From Treponema sp. (GTDB taxonomy: Bacteria; Spirochaetota; Spirochaetia; Treponematales; Breznakiellaceae): a stretch of 33,041 nucleotides of DNA. Each line of letters begins with the position of its first letter. Position 1 is the stretch's first letter. Location of the stretch: contig JAIRNA010000006.1 of the NCBI GenBank assembly GCA_031258305.1, forward strand, positions 1 to 33,041. The letters are read 5' to 3'. The notes beneath the pieces were generated by a model. The model was given only the letters and a program-made list of their open reading frames with translations, searched no databases and was not told the DNA's origin. Made by a program: the position numbers and the translations under genes. Shown here piece after piece: positions 8,189 to 16,584 of this stretch.

Positions 8189-8961
8189 TATTGAAACTTA
8201 ATAGTATTTATACTATGGATTGTATAGATTTTCTCAATAAAATTGATGACGGCTTTGCAGATTTAGCCGTTTTGGACCCTCCGTATAATATGCGAAAATC
8301 AGATTGGGACACATTCAAATCGGACAAAGATTTTTTTGATTGGACTTTTTCATGGATTGATGTTCTTTTGCCTAAATTAAAAGATACAGGCAGTTTATAC
8401 ATTTTTAATACTCCGTATAATTGCGCTTTTATTTTGCAATATCTTGTATCAAAAAAAATGAAATTTCAAAATTGGATTACATGGGATAAACGAGACGGTC
8501 TCGGAGCATCAAAACGAAAATATAGCAACGGACAAGAAGCAATTCTCTTTTTTACAAAATCTAATCGCTATACATTTAATTATGAAGAAATACGTGTTCC
8601 CTACGAATCGGTAGAACGTATGCAAGCCGCCGAGAAAACAGGTATTCTTAAAAACGGCAAAAGATGGTATCCTAATCCAAATGGGAGGTTTTGTGGTGAA
8701 GTGTGGCATTTTACCAGCGAGCGCCATAAAACAAAAGTCAATGGAAAAGTACAAAAATTAGACCATATTACGCCAAAACCGCTTGATTTAGTCGAGCGTA
8801 TTATTAAAGCAAGTTCAAACGAAAAAGATATTGTGCTAGATTGTTTTGTCGGTGGCGGAACGACCGCAGTTTCTGCAAAAAAACTTTTGCGGAATTTTAT
8901 TTGCTCTGATTCAAAGGCAGAATTTGTTGAAGCGGCAAAACGGAAGGTTAAAGCATTATGA
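8185..8961 (+). CDS. DNA adenine methyltransferase M2, beta-class with DPPY
   Basis: N6-adenine DNA methyltransferase, 258 aa, with catalytic motif DPPYN at residues 31-35 and SAM motif DCFVGGGTT in the C-terminal third. The compact beta-class layout resembles adenine methylases of MboII-type systems. It is translationally coupled to both neighbours by ATGA overlaps at 8185 and 8958. It would protect one strand of the recognition site while M1 protects the other. The recognition sequence cannot be read from the protein. Confidence 0.9.
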   Translation: MILKLNSIYTMDCIDFLNKIDDGFADLAVLDPPYNMRKSDWDTFKSDKDFFDWTFSWIDVLLPKLKDTGSLYIFNTPYNCAFILQYLVSKKMKFQNWITWDKRDGLGASKRKYSNGQEAILFFTKSNRYTFNYEEIRVPYESVERMQAAEKTGILKNGKRWYPNPNGRFCGEVWHFTSERHKTKVNGKVQKLDHITPKPLDLVERIIKASSNEKDIVLDCFVGGGTTAVSAKKLLRNFICSDSKAEFVEAAKRKVKAL

Positions 8962-10193
8962 AAGAACTTTTAGCAATTTCTCCAGGAAATGTCGCGCTTG
9001 AATTCCTCGCCAAGCGTATTGCAGATGATAATTATCGCGGCGAAAAGTCATCACAACACAACCGGTATACAAAATCCGATGTAGTTACTATTTTGACTAT
9101 TTTCAACAATTACGCGCCTAATGGAAGTTTAATGAAAATTAGAACCACCGATATTTCAAAACGTCCAGCAAATAGCCCAGATGAAAAAATCTTTGCCCAA
9201 TTTTGTACAGACGTAGTGTCTAAAATTCATAAGGGGACACAAGATGCAATGCGGAAAAATTATTTTGTTGACTTTCACAGAATGGGTTTCATTGCTCGTT
9301 ATGATAAGAAAAAGAATTCTATCGTGCCTTTTGCGTCTGGTAAAATTAAGTATGTGTCTTTGACAAAACAAGGGCAAAGATTGATAAATGCAACAGATTT
9401 AGAAGAACAACATTTCGTATTTTCAAAAGGTATCGACTCAATGCTTGGTGGATATATAAACCTATTGTTGGAAATATTCCGTACCCCTGATTATGGGATT
9501 GAAACAATAACAATATACGAATATATGTTTTTTGTTTCCGCTGTACACTCTAATACTGCATTTGAAATTGATACTCAAAGATGCGTGGAATATATCAAAT
9601 TGTATAGAACGCTATCAAGAGGGCAAAGAGAGGCCGTTGTAAATATACTCAAAGAAAAAATGCAGCCTAAAAATTATTTGGGTAACAAAATAGAAAAACG
9701 CGATTTTTATAATTGGTGGAATAAGGCGGAACAATTATTTTCTGTCATTACACAAACAGTATATTTTGAGGAACGTGAGAATAAATTAATTCCAAGAGAA
9801 TTACGAAATGCCAAAGGTGAAAGAACAACATTAGTAAAATTATCGCGTTCAATTAGCGAAAAATTTGAATACTTTACTAACCATAAGGTCAGTAAATTCA
9901 TAGGATTTGAATTGCATCATGTCGTACCATTATCATGGGCAGAGAGCCGCGAACAATTTATTCTATTAGATGTTTGGATAAACATGGTATATATTGACGC
10001 TTTTAGCCATGCAAAAATTACTCAAAATAACAATAATAATGTGCAAATGGAACATGAAGGCACTACAGTTATTTTAAATGATTTGATAGGCAATAATGTT
10101 GAATTGGTATTGAATAACAATATCATGTATTCTCCAGATAAATTAAATGACATGCTCGATTACAATACAAAGTTACTACATAAATATCTGTAA
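8958..10193 (+). CDS. HNH-type restriction endonuclease, type IIS-like
   Basis: Predicted restriction endonuclease, 411 aa. The clearest signature is an HNH-like segment near residues 318-352: ELHHVVPLSW (His320-His321), then INMVYIDAFSHAKI, matching the His-His ... Asn ... His spacing of HNH beta-beta-alpha-metal nucleases. The first 300 residues have no motif I can name and would hold DNA recognition. Size and the two-methylase operon recall the MboII group of type IIS enzymes, but I cannot align it here. The third position in a coupled operon means the methylases are made first. AT-rich like its partners. HNH nuclease: fairly sure; MboII relationship: tentative. Confidence 0.75.
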   Translation: MKELLAISPGNVALEFLAKRIADDNYRGEKSSQHNRYTKSDVVTILTIFNNYAPNGSLMKIRTTDISKRPANSPDEKIFAQFCTDVVSKIHKGTQDAMRKNYFVDFHRMGFIARYDKKKNSIVPFASGKIKYVSLTKQGQRLINATDLEEQHFVFSKGIDSMLGGYINLLLEIFRTPDYGIETITIYEYMFFVSAVHSNTAFEIDTQRCVEYIKLYRTLSRGQREAVVNILKEKMQPKNYLGNKIEKRDFYNWWNKAEQLFSVITQTVYFEERENKLIPRELRNAKGERTTLVKLSRSISEKFEYFTNHKVSKFIGFELHHVVPLSWAESREQFILLDVWINMVYIDAFSHAKITQNNNNNVQMEHEGTTVILNDLIGNNVELVLNNNIMYSPDKLNDMLDYNTKLLHKYL

Positions 10194-10200
10194 CTATTGT

Positions 10201-10324
10201 TTTACTCCTTTCTGGTAAACCTTTCCGCCACTCCTGGAAACTTTACTGCCGTTCCAGTAAGACTTGCCGCCATTCTTGCAAAGTCTAAAGTCATTACTGG
10301 AAGCTTTACAGCCGTGGCTGTAAG
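10201..10324 (+). repeat. Array of about six covarying hairpin units, period near 21 bp
   Basis: Successive units of roughly 19-23 bp each contain a short inverted repeat around a similar loop (GCC-A/G-TTC or near): TTTAC/GTAAA, TTTCC/GGAAA, TTACTG/CAGTAA, TTGC/GCAA, a degenerate unit, and TTACAGCC/GGCTGTAA. Stem letters change but pairing is kept. The 61-aa ORF across it is a by-product of the period. The array ends 63 bp before an ATG encoding MANDYI. Confidence 0.7.
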
Positions 10325-10387
10325 GTCTTGTAGAATATCCGCAACTATGGTAGGCTATTCTAAACTTATTGAAATGGAGTGAGAACT

Positions 10388-10498
10388 ATGGCAAATGACT
10401 ACATTCATCTTCCCATTGTGCAGCCATCTGGTACGCGAAGGAGTGTACTGTCCGCCGTACGCTTTTACCGAGAAACGCTATGTATAAATATTTTGTAA
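10388..10498 (+). pseudogene. Possible 5' remnant of the ~220-aa array-associated family (MANDYI...)
   Basis: ATG 10388 has GGAG at a proper distance. It encodes MANDYI before the reading crosses, at about 10403, into the duplicated amylase upstream sequence, and stops at TAA 10496-10498 after 36 codons. The start resembles those of the two intact family members here (MPTSDWL, MARRTDWLP), and it too follows a repeat array. I infer a family gene whose body was lost when the amylase end was duplicated. The evidence is only six residues plus context. Confidence 0.3.
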
Positions 10499-10565
10499 AA
10501 ATTAAACATCACCCTATGTTGCCCTGGCGCTATTTCGACGTACGGCGGCAAAAAATTGTTATCCG
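10403..10565 (+). repeat. Direct repeat, right copy (at the intact amylase)
   Basis: Right-hand partner of 6990-7152. It carries the native upstream region and start of the amylase. The ~3.25-kb DNA between the copies holds the R-M operon, the hairpin array and the MANDYI fragment. Confidence 0.95.
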
Positions 10566-12315
10566 CCTTATTTCCACGCCGGACATCAGAAACATAGAAC
10601 TGCTTTACAACGACCCTTTTGATTATGTGCAAAGAGGCGCTGAATGGATCTGGCGTTACGAAACCACGTCGCTCTCCAGACAGTTTTCGGGCGGTTCTGC
10701 GCTGATGTGGCGGGTGGAAATTGACATTCCGCCGCGGCGGCGCTTGAAATACGGGTTTCGTGTCTTCTTTGACAACGGCGAAACAGGCTGGTTTTCGGAA
10801 TGGGGGCTTGAGCCGTTTTCAGACGCCGCGGTGAATATGCCGCATAACCACTTCTTCTACCCGTTTATCCACGATGTGGATGCGCCGAAACCGCCCGTAT
10901 GGGTAGAAGAAACGGTGTGGTACCAAATTTTTCCAGATAGATTTTATCGGAGCGGCGGAGGCGTTCCACAGAATATTCCGACTGAGAATCTTGGGGATTG
11001 GGAAAAAGACGAGCCGACCCGGCATAACTTCTTCGGTGGAGATCTTGAGGGAATTCGGCGGCGGCTTGCCTATTTAAAAAACGTGGGGGTAAACGGCATA
11101 TACCTCACTCCTATCTTTAAATCCCCATCGAGTCATAAATACGATACCGAAGACTATTTTAGCATTGACGAACGTTTTGGTGGGACGGAAACCTTGAAGG
11201 CGCTGACTGCATCTGCCCACGAGTTAGGTATCCGCGTAATGCTTGATGCGGTATTCAACCACATTGGGAATACACACCCATTCTGGCAGGATGTGCTTGA
11301 GAAACAGGAAAAATCCCCGTACAAAGATTTTTTCCATATACATAGTTTCCCGGTAAAAGAGCAATATGAGGAACCGCGGAGCAGTAACTATGATTGTTTT
11401 GCCTTTGTTCCCTCTATGCCGAAATGGAATACCGAAAATCCGCAAGCGCGCAAATACCTGCTCGACGCGGCGCTCTACTGGATAAAAGAGTGCGACATTG
11501 ACGCTTGGCGCTTAGACGTGGCAAATGAAGTTTCCTTTGACTTCTGGCGGGAATTTTCCGCACTCACACACGGAGCAAAACCTGATTTTTATGTGGTTGG
11601 AGAAATCTGGGACGATGCATCTGCGTGGGTCAACGGCGGCTTCTTTGACGCGGTGATGAACTATCCGCTTGGCAGCGCTGTTTCGGGGTTCTTCCTGCAA
11701 AAGAAGACAGACGCGCAAGCGGCGCTTGCGTTTACCGACAGGCTTTTTCTTGCCTTATCCCGTTATGATGACAGCCGCAATAGTATTGCTTTCAACCTCC
11801 TGGATTCCCATGACACAGAGCGGGCTTTGACCGTTGCCGGTGGAGACAAGCAAGCTTTGCGGAACGCGTTCACCGTACTGTTCTTATTACCAGGTTCCCC
11901 GTGCATCTACTATGGTACCGAGGTTGGCATGAGCGGCGGCGGTGACCCCCAATGCCGCGCTCCTATGGTCTGGGACGAGGCGCGGCAGGATAAAAGCCTG
12001 CTTGCGTTTTTTCAGCGTCTCATCAGATTTCGGCTTGCCAACATCGGTCTCATCAAGAATTGTGCGTTGAGTTTCATAGAAGAGGACGGGATCTCTTATT
12101 GGCAACTGATACGGCAGGTACCGTGTCAACTGCCGCCGTTTTCTCCGTCGGAGAAGGGCTTGACCGTGGTCTATACTAACGGAGAAGCGGCGTTCCTTGC
12201 GGATTTGGAGCGGCGTTTCGGACGGCTCGCCTTTAGTGCGCTTGAAGATGAACGTGAAGAATTGCGGCAACCGCTGCGGTGGTTGCCGCCGTATTCGATC
12301 GCGGTATTCGGATGA
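10480..12315 (+). CDS. GH13 alpha-amylase family enzyme, neopullulanase/cyclomaltodextrinase type
   Basis: Glycoside hydrolase acting on alpha-1,4 (and possibly alpha-1,6) glucans or maltodextrins, 611 aa. Residues 1-130 look like a CBM34-type N-terminal beta domain. The GH13 barrel starts at WYQIFPDRFYR. Conserved regions are visible: DAVFNH (I), DAWRLDV with nucleophile Asp346 (II), VVGEIW with acid/base Glu375 (III) and DSHDTER with Asp445 (IV). No signal peptide, so probably cytoplasmic. No good ribosome binding site precedes ATG 10480, but no better in-frame start exists upstream. The upstream sequence is the duplicated segment, so expression may have changed when the R-M block arrived. 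Confidence 0.9.
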   Translation: MYKYFVKIKHHPMLPWRYFDVRRQKIVIRLISTPDIRNIELLYNDPFDYVQRGAEWIWRYETTSLSRQFSGGSALMWRVEIDIPPRRRLKYGFRVFFDNGETGWFSEWGLEPFSDAAVNMPHNHFFYPFIHDVDAPKPPVWVEETVWYQIFPDRFYRSGGGVPQNIPTENLGDWEKDEPTRHNFFGGDLEGIRRRLAYLKNVGVNGIYLTPIFKSPSSHKYDTEDYFSIDERFGGTETLKALTASAHELGIRVMLDAVFNHIGNTHPFWQDVLEKQEKSPYKDFFHIHSFPVKEQYEEPRSSNYDCFAFVPSMPKWNTENPQARKYLLDAALYWIKECDIDAWRLDVANEVSFDFWREFSALTHGAKPDFYVVGEIWDDASAWVNGGFFDAVMNYPLGSAVSGFFLQKKTDAQAALAFTDRLFLALSRYDDSRNSIAFNLLDSHDTERALTVAGGDKQALRNAFTVLFLLPGSPCIYYGTEVGMSGGGDPQCRAPMVWDEARQDKSLLAFFQRLIRFRLANIGLIKNCALSFIEEDGISYWQLIRQVPCQLPPFSPSEKGLTVVYTNGEAAFLADLERRFGRLAFSALEDEREELRQPLRWLPPYSIAVFG

Positions 12316-12402
12316 TTTGCGGCCGGAAAACAACCGCCGAGCGATTCAAAATTGAGCCGCCGGCCTCACGAACCGCCATAGCTAAATTGGCTTTTGGACC
12401 GT

Positions 12403-13071
12403 TTAGCCGATGACCGCTTCTTCAATCGGGGACCACGGACCCGTGTCGCCTTTGCCGTTTTCGTAGCAAGTCGCATAATACGTGGTCTTTGCCTTGTCCG
12501 CTTCAGTGTGCGTTACGACGAGGGTCGTTTTCCTTGCGAATTTTGTTTTCGGCAAATCCGCGCCCGTGGCGGGCTTCTCCCCGCCAACCTGCCAGGCGTA
12601 ACGAACGCCGTAAGCGTCCGCGGGTTTGGATGCGTCGTTCCGACCGCGGTTCAACGCGCGCACCTGGTGTTCAAAATGGTTTTTGGTATTGTCCACCACC
12701 GTGTCGGGCTGGGAAGTCGGCGGCAAATGGGTCGTGGGCGTGTGGTCGCCGGGGCGTATGCCCAAGGGCGATTTATCCTCGTCCACCATATTCTTGTTAT
12801 AACGGATTGAAGAATTGGCGAAATCCCGCATCGCATCCATCATTTCCTTTTTCGCGCCGTCTTTGGCGATACGGTTTTCCGTGGAATTCACCGCCTCATA
12901 CGCGCTTCGGGCGGTCAGAAACACCGTAATCTTGCCCGTAACCGACGCACAATCGGCCGCGGCCCAGCCGTAAGCCGTCTGTTTAGCCTGATCCGGGAGA
13001 GTCGACTTCCACCGTTCCGCTAAATCCACTAAATCCTGCTCCTTTTTGGAGAGCCAATCACTGGTTGGCAT
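12403..13071 (-). CDS. Uncharacterised array-associated family protein, copy 1
   Basis: A 222-aa protein of unknown function. It shares a pattern with the protein at 29348-30049: an N-terminal DWL...L..A..W helix, a central MRDF and LG(I/L)(R/K)P.D..PT region, then a C-terminal domain ending in YEN.KG..GP(W/F).PI..AVI. The first half is helical, followed by a Pro-rich linker and a beta-rich, fibronectin-III-like end. No signal peptide, membrane span or catalytic motif is evident. AGGAGG precedes the ATG. A matched promoter lies at 13130-13158, and two repeat arrays lie directly upstream of it. It sits in opposite orientation between the amylase and the pectin locus, as an insertion would. Confidence 0.8.
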   Translation of the reverse strand: MPTSDWLSKKEQDLVDLAERWKSTLPDQAKQTAYGWAAADCASVTGKITVFLTARSAYEAVNSTENRIAKDGAKKEMMDAMRDFANSSIRYNKNMVDEDKSPLGIRPGDHTPTTHLPPTSQPDTVVDNTKNHFEHQVRALNRGRNDASKPADAYGVRYAWQVGGEKPATGADLPKTKFARKTTLVVTHTEADKAKTTYYATCYENGKGDTGPWSPIEEAVIG

Positions 13072-13105
13072 ATACGCCTCCTCGTTTTAATCTGATAGTA
13101 GGTTC

Positions 13106-13123
13106 GTCAAATTCGAATTTGAC
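13106..13123. promoter_or_regulatory. 18-bp perfect palindrome in the leader of family gene copy 1
   Basis: GTCAAATTCGAATTTGAC is its own reverse complement. It lies just downstream of the predicted -10 (minus strand), covering the start-proximal leader. It is a likely operator, or an RNA hairpin at the mRNA 5' end. Confidence 0.6.
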
Positions 13124-13129
13124 TGTCTT

Positions 13130-13158
13130 ATAGTATCATGTATCGTCTAAAAAGTCAA
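13130..13158 (-). promoter_or_regulatory. Promoter of family gene copy 1
   Basis: On the minus strand TTGACT (13158-13153) and TACTAT (13135-13130) are 17 bp apart, and the spacer begins TTTTAGACG. A closely similar promoter precedes the second family gene, with the same TTTTAGACG one base further from its -35. The first repeat array begins 11 bp upstream of the -35. Confidence 0.7.
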
Positions 13159-13169
13159 CTGTAGCGTTG

Positions 13170-13295
13170 CATAGTTTGAACTTTGCGTTTCATAGTTTGA
13201 ACTTTGCGCTTCATAGTTTGAACTTTGCGCTTCATAGTTTGAACTTTGCGTTTCATAGTTTGAACTTTGCATTTCATAGTTTGAACTTTGCGTTT
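13170..13295. repeat. Array A: six tandem 21-bp units
   Basis: Six exact-length units of CATAGTTTGAACTTTGCGTTT, varying only in the last five bases (GCGTTT, GCGCTT, GCATTT). Each holds a near-palindrome AGTT-TG-AACT. At 21 bp, cores fall on the same face of the helix. Not CRISPR: no unique spacers. Confidence 0.95.
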
Positions 13296-13310
13296 ACAAA
13301 GTATACTGTA

Positions 13311-13560
13311 GTGTCAGACATCGTTAGTGTCAGACACCGTTAGTGTCAGACACCGTTAGCGTCAGACATCGTTAGTGTCAGACACCGTTAGCGTCAGACA
13401 TCGTTAGCGTCAGACACCGTTAGCGTCAGACATCGTTAGTGTCAGACATCGTTAGCGTCAGACATCGTTAGTGTCAGACACCGTTAGTGTCAGACATCGT
13501 TAGTGTCAGACACCGTTAGTGTCAGACACCGTTAGTGTCAGACATCGTTAGTGTCAGACA
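13311..13560. repeat. Array B: sixteen GTCAGACA cores at exact 16-bp spacing
   Basis: GTCAGACA recurs at 13313 and every 16 bp to 13553. The 8-bp gaps read (T/C)CGTTAG(T/C). Only these two positions vary, always as T/C transitions, giving four unit types in mixed order. GTGTC-A-GACAC is a dyad when the flanking bases are T and C. It lies between array A and the upstream region of the pectin locus. Confidence 0.95.
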
Positions 13561-13734
13561 GAAAAATACAATAACCCCCCCGCTTTTTCCTCCAAAAAAG
13601 TAATTAACTATGTCTAAATGATGAGTTAAATAATTCACTGACCGCGTGGATGGTATGGCGCTTAACCATTTTGTCTTACTAATATAAATATCTATCTGTA
13701 TGGACAGGTGAGAAAACTTACAAGGGGGATTTCT
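13561..13734 (+). other. Upstream region of the pectin locus
   Basis: This stretch follows array B and leads to the pectin methylesterase. It begins with a C7 run (about 13575-13581) and is otherwise AT-rich. TTGTCT (13671-13676) is a possible -35, but its best-spaced -10 (TATCTG) is weak. No clear operator is seen. An AAGGGGGA ribosome binding site precedes ATG 13735. Confidence 0.4.
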
Positions 13735-16512
13735 ATGAAATCAGGAAAACTAAAAGCCGCTTCTTTCGCCATAGGCACATTCGGCATCATTCTCGGACTC
13801 GTGGCGTCCTGCGAGGACGGATCAAGCGACAATGAAACGTCGACCGTCAAGGTTACAGGCGTAACGCTGAACGAAACAGAAAAGACGATAAATGTGGGGG
13901 ACGAACCCTTTAACTTAACGGCGGCGGTCGCGCCCGAAAACGCGGGTAACAAGGCGGTTACATGGTCTCTATCAGGCGATGAAGGCGTCGTCCAGTTGAG
14001 CGCGACAAGCGGCGGGACCATTACGGTTACAGGGTTGACGGCAGGGACCGCGACGATTACCGCAACAACAGCAGACGGCGGCTTTACTGCGTCTTGCGAA
14101 GTAACCGTAAACCCGGCTATCCCGCAAGACGCTTTGGTCAAGTTTAACGCCAAAGACGAGCTTGTTTATGACGGCGCAAGCGCAATTACCGCGTTTGGGA
14201 AAACAGGCAACGAAGCCTATCTCTTGTATCCCGCCAAACTGGACATACTAACCGACAGTATCTCCATCAAGGCCAAGGTAAAACCCATTACCACTTCGGG
14301 GCATAACGGAACAGGCTTTATCAGTGTCAACGGCTCCGCGCGCAAGGGATATATGCTGAACACCGCGCAGAACGTCAAGAATGTCGGTACGACCAATGGA
14401 TTGGGCGGACAGGGCTTGGAAGGCTGGCAAAACGGCGCGACTGCTTGGGAGGCGGGCAGAACATACGTCTTTAAGTCAGAACTTATCGGCGGCGTCATCA
14501 ATCACTACATCTACGACGAGGACGGAACCACCCTGCTCAACCAAAAGACCGGCACATCCATTACGGCGGGACACGCGGAGACGGACGTGGTTTATGCGGC
14601 TATCGGCGGCACAAATGTGAATAATATGGAATGGTCCGAGATACAAGTTATTTATAACGGCATAACTTACAACATCAACTCGCTGGAGCCGCAGTCCGCT
14701 TTGCCGGTACTTTCGATCGAGTCCTCGTCTGTCCGGGTCCCGCTGAATGAACAGGGAACAATGGCGTATACAGCGACCGCTCCCGGCGGCGGAGCCGTGG
14801 CAGTTACAGCGGTCTCCTCAGACCAAACCGCAGTCAAGGTTGACAGCGCGGATGGAGGAATCATTACCTTTACGGCTTTGGCAGTTGGGACAACCGAAAT
14901 CACCATTACCAACACGGCCGCTCTGTACCTCACGGCTGCCTTCGCGGTAACGGTAACCAATTTCCCGGATGCGGATGACTACGGCGCATTGACCGCCTAT
15001 CCAGCCGCGGGCGCGACGGCCGCCTATACGGACGGCGAGCTTATGCTCACTTTTGATGGGGTCCCGCAATTACTCGAAGGCGGATCCATCTGCATCTACG
15101 ACAAGGCGACTGGCGAACCAGTAGACGTGGTTCTGTTCAAGGATGAAAAGCAGGTAACTTTAGGCTCAAGTAACAACAACCTCAACGTTGGTTCGCAACT
15201 AGCGCGGGTTGATGGAAACAGCGTCTACTGGATGCCTCACTTCAACGCCTTGGCGAATTCCACTGAATACTACATCGCCATTCCAGACGGGGCTATCAGC
15301 GGCGCCTTGAACGGTAAACCTTTTGTCGGATTAAGCGATAATAAGGAAATCGCCACGTGGTCCTTTACCACGAAGGCCGCGCCTTCGGTAAGCGCAGGAA
15401 CGCCTATCACGGTCGATGGTTCGCAAGCCTCAACCGCGGACTTCCGCACGGTCTACGGCGCGTTGAAAGCCATCGCTTCACAAAACGGCAACTTCACTAT
15501 CAATGTCGCGCCTGGAACCTATACAGAACTCGTCCATTATGTGGGAACGGCCAACGTTACTATCAATGGAACGGGGAGCGGTGTTTATGGAAACGACGTG
15601 ATCATCCAGTACACCAATAGCGAAAAGGTAAACACCGGCACCCATGCCCGCGCTTCGTTCTACTTCTCCGGCGCGAACCTCGTCCTGAAAAACCTTACGC
15701 TGAAGAATACCAGCGCTCGCATAAGCGGTTATGACCCCGGCCAAGCTGAAGCCATCTACTTTGCCAATGGAACGGGTAAAACCTTCGCGGCGTACAACTG
15801 CTCTTTCCTATCCCATCAAGACACGATTCAGACCACAGGCAAGAATTGGTTCTACCGGTGCTACATCGAAGGGGACACGGACTACATCTGGGGAACTGCG
15901 GAGGCGTGCCTCGTGGAAGAATCCCAATTGGTCAGCGTGAACGATACGAACAAGACGAATAACAAGGACGCTATCCTCTTCGTGGCGCGTACCGCGACGA
16001 AAACCGCAACCGCTATTCCCAAAGGCTATGTACTGTTCAATTCAAGGGTAACGACCCAAAACGGTATGACCACCTATTTTGGGCGGAACGCGGGCGCGGG
16101 TGATTTCTACGACCAAGTCGCTATCGTGGATAGCGAGTTTACGAATGAAGACACAGGCAGAATCGGCGCAACCTTATGGAGTGGTACCACCTATGATTTC
16201 TTGGCGGGTTTCCCGCAACATGTAGGCGCGAAGTACCATAACGTAACGGTAAAAGACGGAACCTTTAGTGATGACGGCGCATTGGCGAATGTAGTTCCCA
16301 TTGAGAATTACGCCCTTGAATACAACGGAAGACGCGCCGTCCTGAACCGTGTGTACAGGACCGACCTCAACGCCTACGCGCCCGCAGGCTCTGCGTGGGA
16401 CGTAACAGCCCTTGAAGCCGCGTTCAACGCGTCCGTGGACCCAAGCGCAAACAACGACTACGGCTCCGCGGCGGATGAAGCGTCTACCAAGTTGACTGAA
16501 AGGCGAGAATAG
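13735..16512 (+). CDS. Multidomain pectin methylesterase lipoprotein (CE8)
   Basis: Removes methyl esters from pectin so that lyases can act. I start at ATG 13735 after AAGGGGGA, giving 925 aa with a lipoprotein signal ending LVASC. Order: Ig-like Big_2 domain (about 40-130), a concanavalin/LamG-like region (140-310), a second Big_2-like domain (320-415), an SbsA-type Ig-like domain (420-555), and the C-terminal right-handed beta-helix esterase. The catalytic Asp residues are Asp696 (SHQDTI) and Asp716 (GDTDYIWG), with Arg784 in YFGRNAG. The usual LGRPW is altered around the Arg. Probably anchored on the outer surface and first gene of the long pectin operon. Confidence 0.9.
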   Translation: MKSGKLKAASFAIGTFGIILGLVASCEDGSSDNETSTVKVTGVTLNETEKTINVGDEPFNLTAAVAPENAGNKAVTWSLSGDEGVVQLSATSGGTITVTGLTAGTATITATTADGGFTASCEVTVNPAIPQDALVKFNAKDELVYDGASAITAFGKTGNEAYLLYPAKLDILTDSISIKAKVKPITTSGHNGTGFISVNGSARKGYMLNTAQNVKNVGTTNGLGGQGLEGWQNGATAWEAGRTYVFKSELIGGVINHYIYDEDGTTLLNQKTGTSITAGHAETDVVYAAIGGTNVNNMEWSEIQVIYNGITYNINSLEPQSALPVLSIESSSVRVPLNEQGTMAYTATAPGGGAVAVTAVSSDQTAVKVDSADGGIITFTALAVGTTEITITNTAALYLTAAFAVTVTNFPDADDYGALTAYPAAGATAAYTDGELMLTFDGVPQLLEGGSICIYDKATGEPVDVVLFKDEKQVTLGSSNNNLNVGSQLARVDGNSVYWMPHFNALANSTEYYIAIPDGAISGALNGKPFVGLSDNKEIATWSFTTKAAPSVSAGTPITVDGSQASTADFRTVYGALKAIASQNGNFTINVAPGTYTELVHYVGTANVTINGTGSGVYGNDVIIQYTNSEKVNTGTHARASFYFSGANLVLKNLTLKNTSARISGYDPGQAEAIYFANGTGKTFAAYNCSFLSHQDTIQTTGKNWFYRCYIEGDTDYIWGTAEACLVEESQLVSVNDTNKTNNKDAILFVARTATKTATAIPKGYVLFNSRVTTQNGMTTYFGRNAGAGDFYDQVAIVDSEFTNEDTGRIGATLWSGTTYDFLAGFPQHVGAKYHNVTVKDGTFSDDGALANVVPIENYALEYNGRRAVLNRVYRTDLNAYAPAGSAWDVTALEAAFNASVDPSANNDYGSAADEASTKLTERRE

Positions 16513-16521
16513 CATAGAATA

Positions 16522-16575
16522 AACCGCAGAGGATAACGCGGAGAGGGGACAATCACCTCCGCGTCCCTCGCGGTT
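16522..16575 (+). other. Intercistronic hairpin
   Basis: AACCGC and CGCGGAG (16522-16543) pair with CTCCGCG and GCGGTT (16557-16575), making a long GC-rich stem ten bases before the next ATG. There is no T tract. It may stabilise or partly attenuate the operon mRNA between the esterase genes. It leaves the acetylesterase without an obvious ribosome binding site. Confidence 0.5.
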
Positions 16576-16584
16576 CCTTATAGT

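Noticed and set aside
7337-10193. Type I or type III R-M system
   Set aside because: No HsdS, no HsdR helicase motifs and no Mod/Res pair; two small beta-class methylases plus an HNH nuclease fit a type II asymmetric system.
10197-10382. 61-aa plus ORF over the hairpin array
   Set aside because: Repetitive peptide caused by the ~21-bp period. No ribosome binding site and no family; the DNA structure explains it better.
13170-13560. CRISPR array
   Set aside because: Units are 21 or 16 bp with no unique spacers, only a few recurring variants, and no cas genes. The same holds for 30158-30577.
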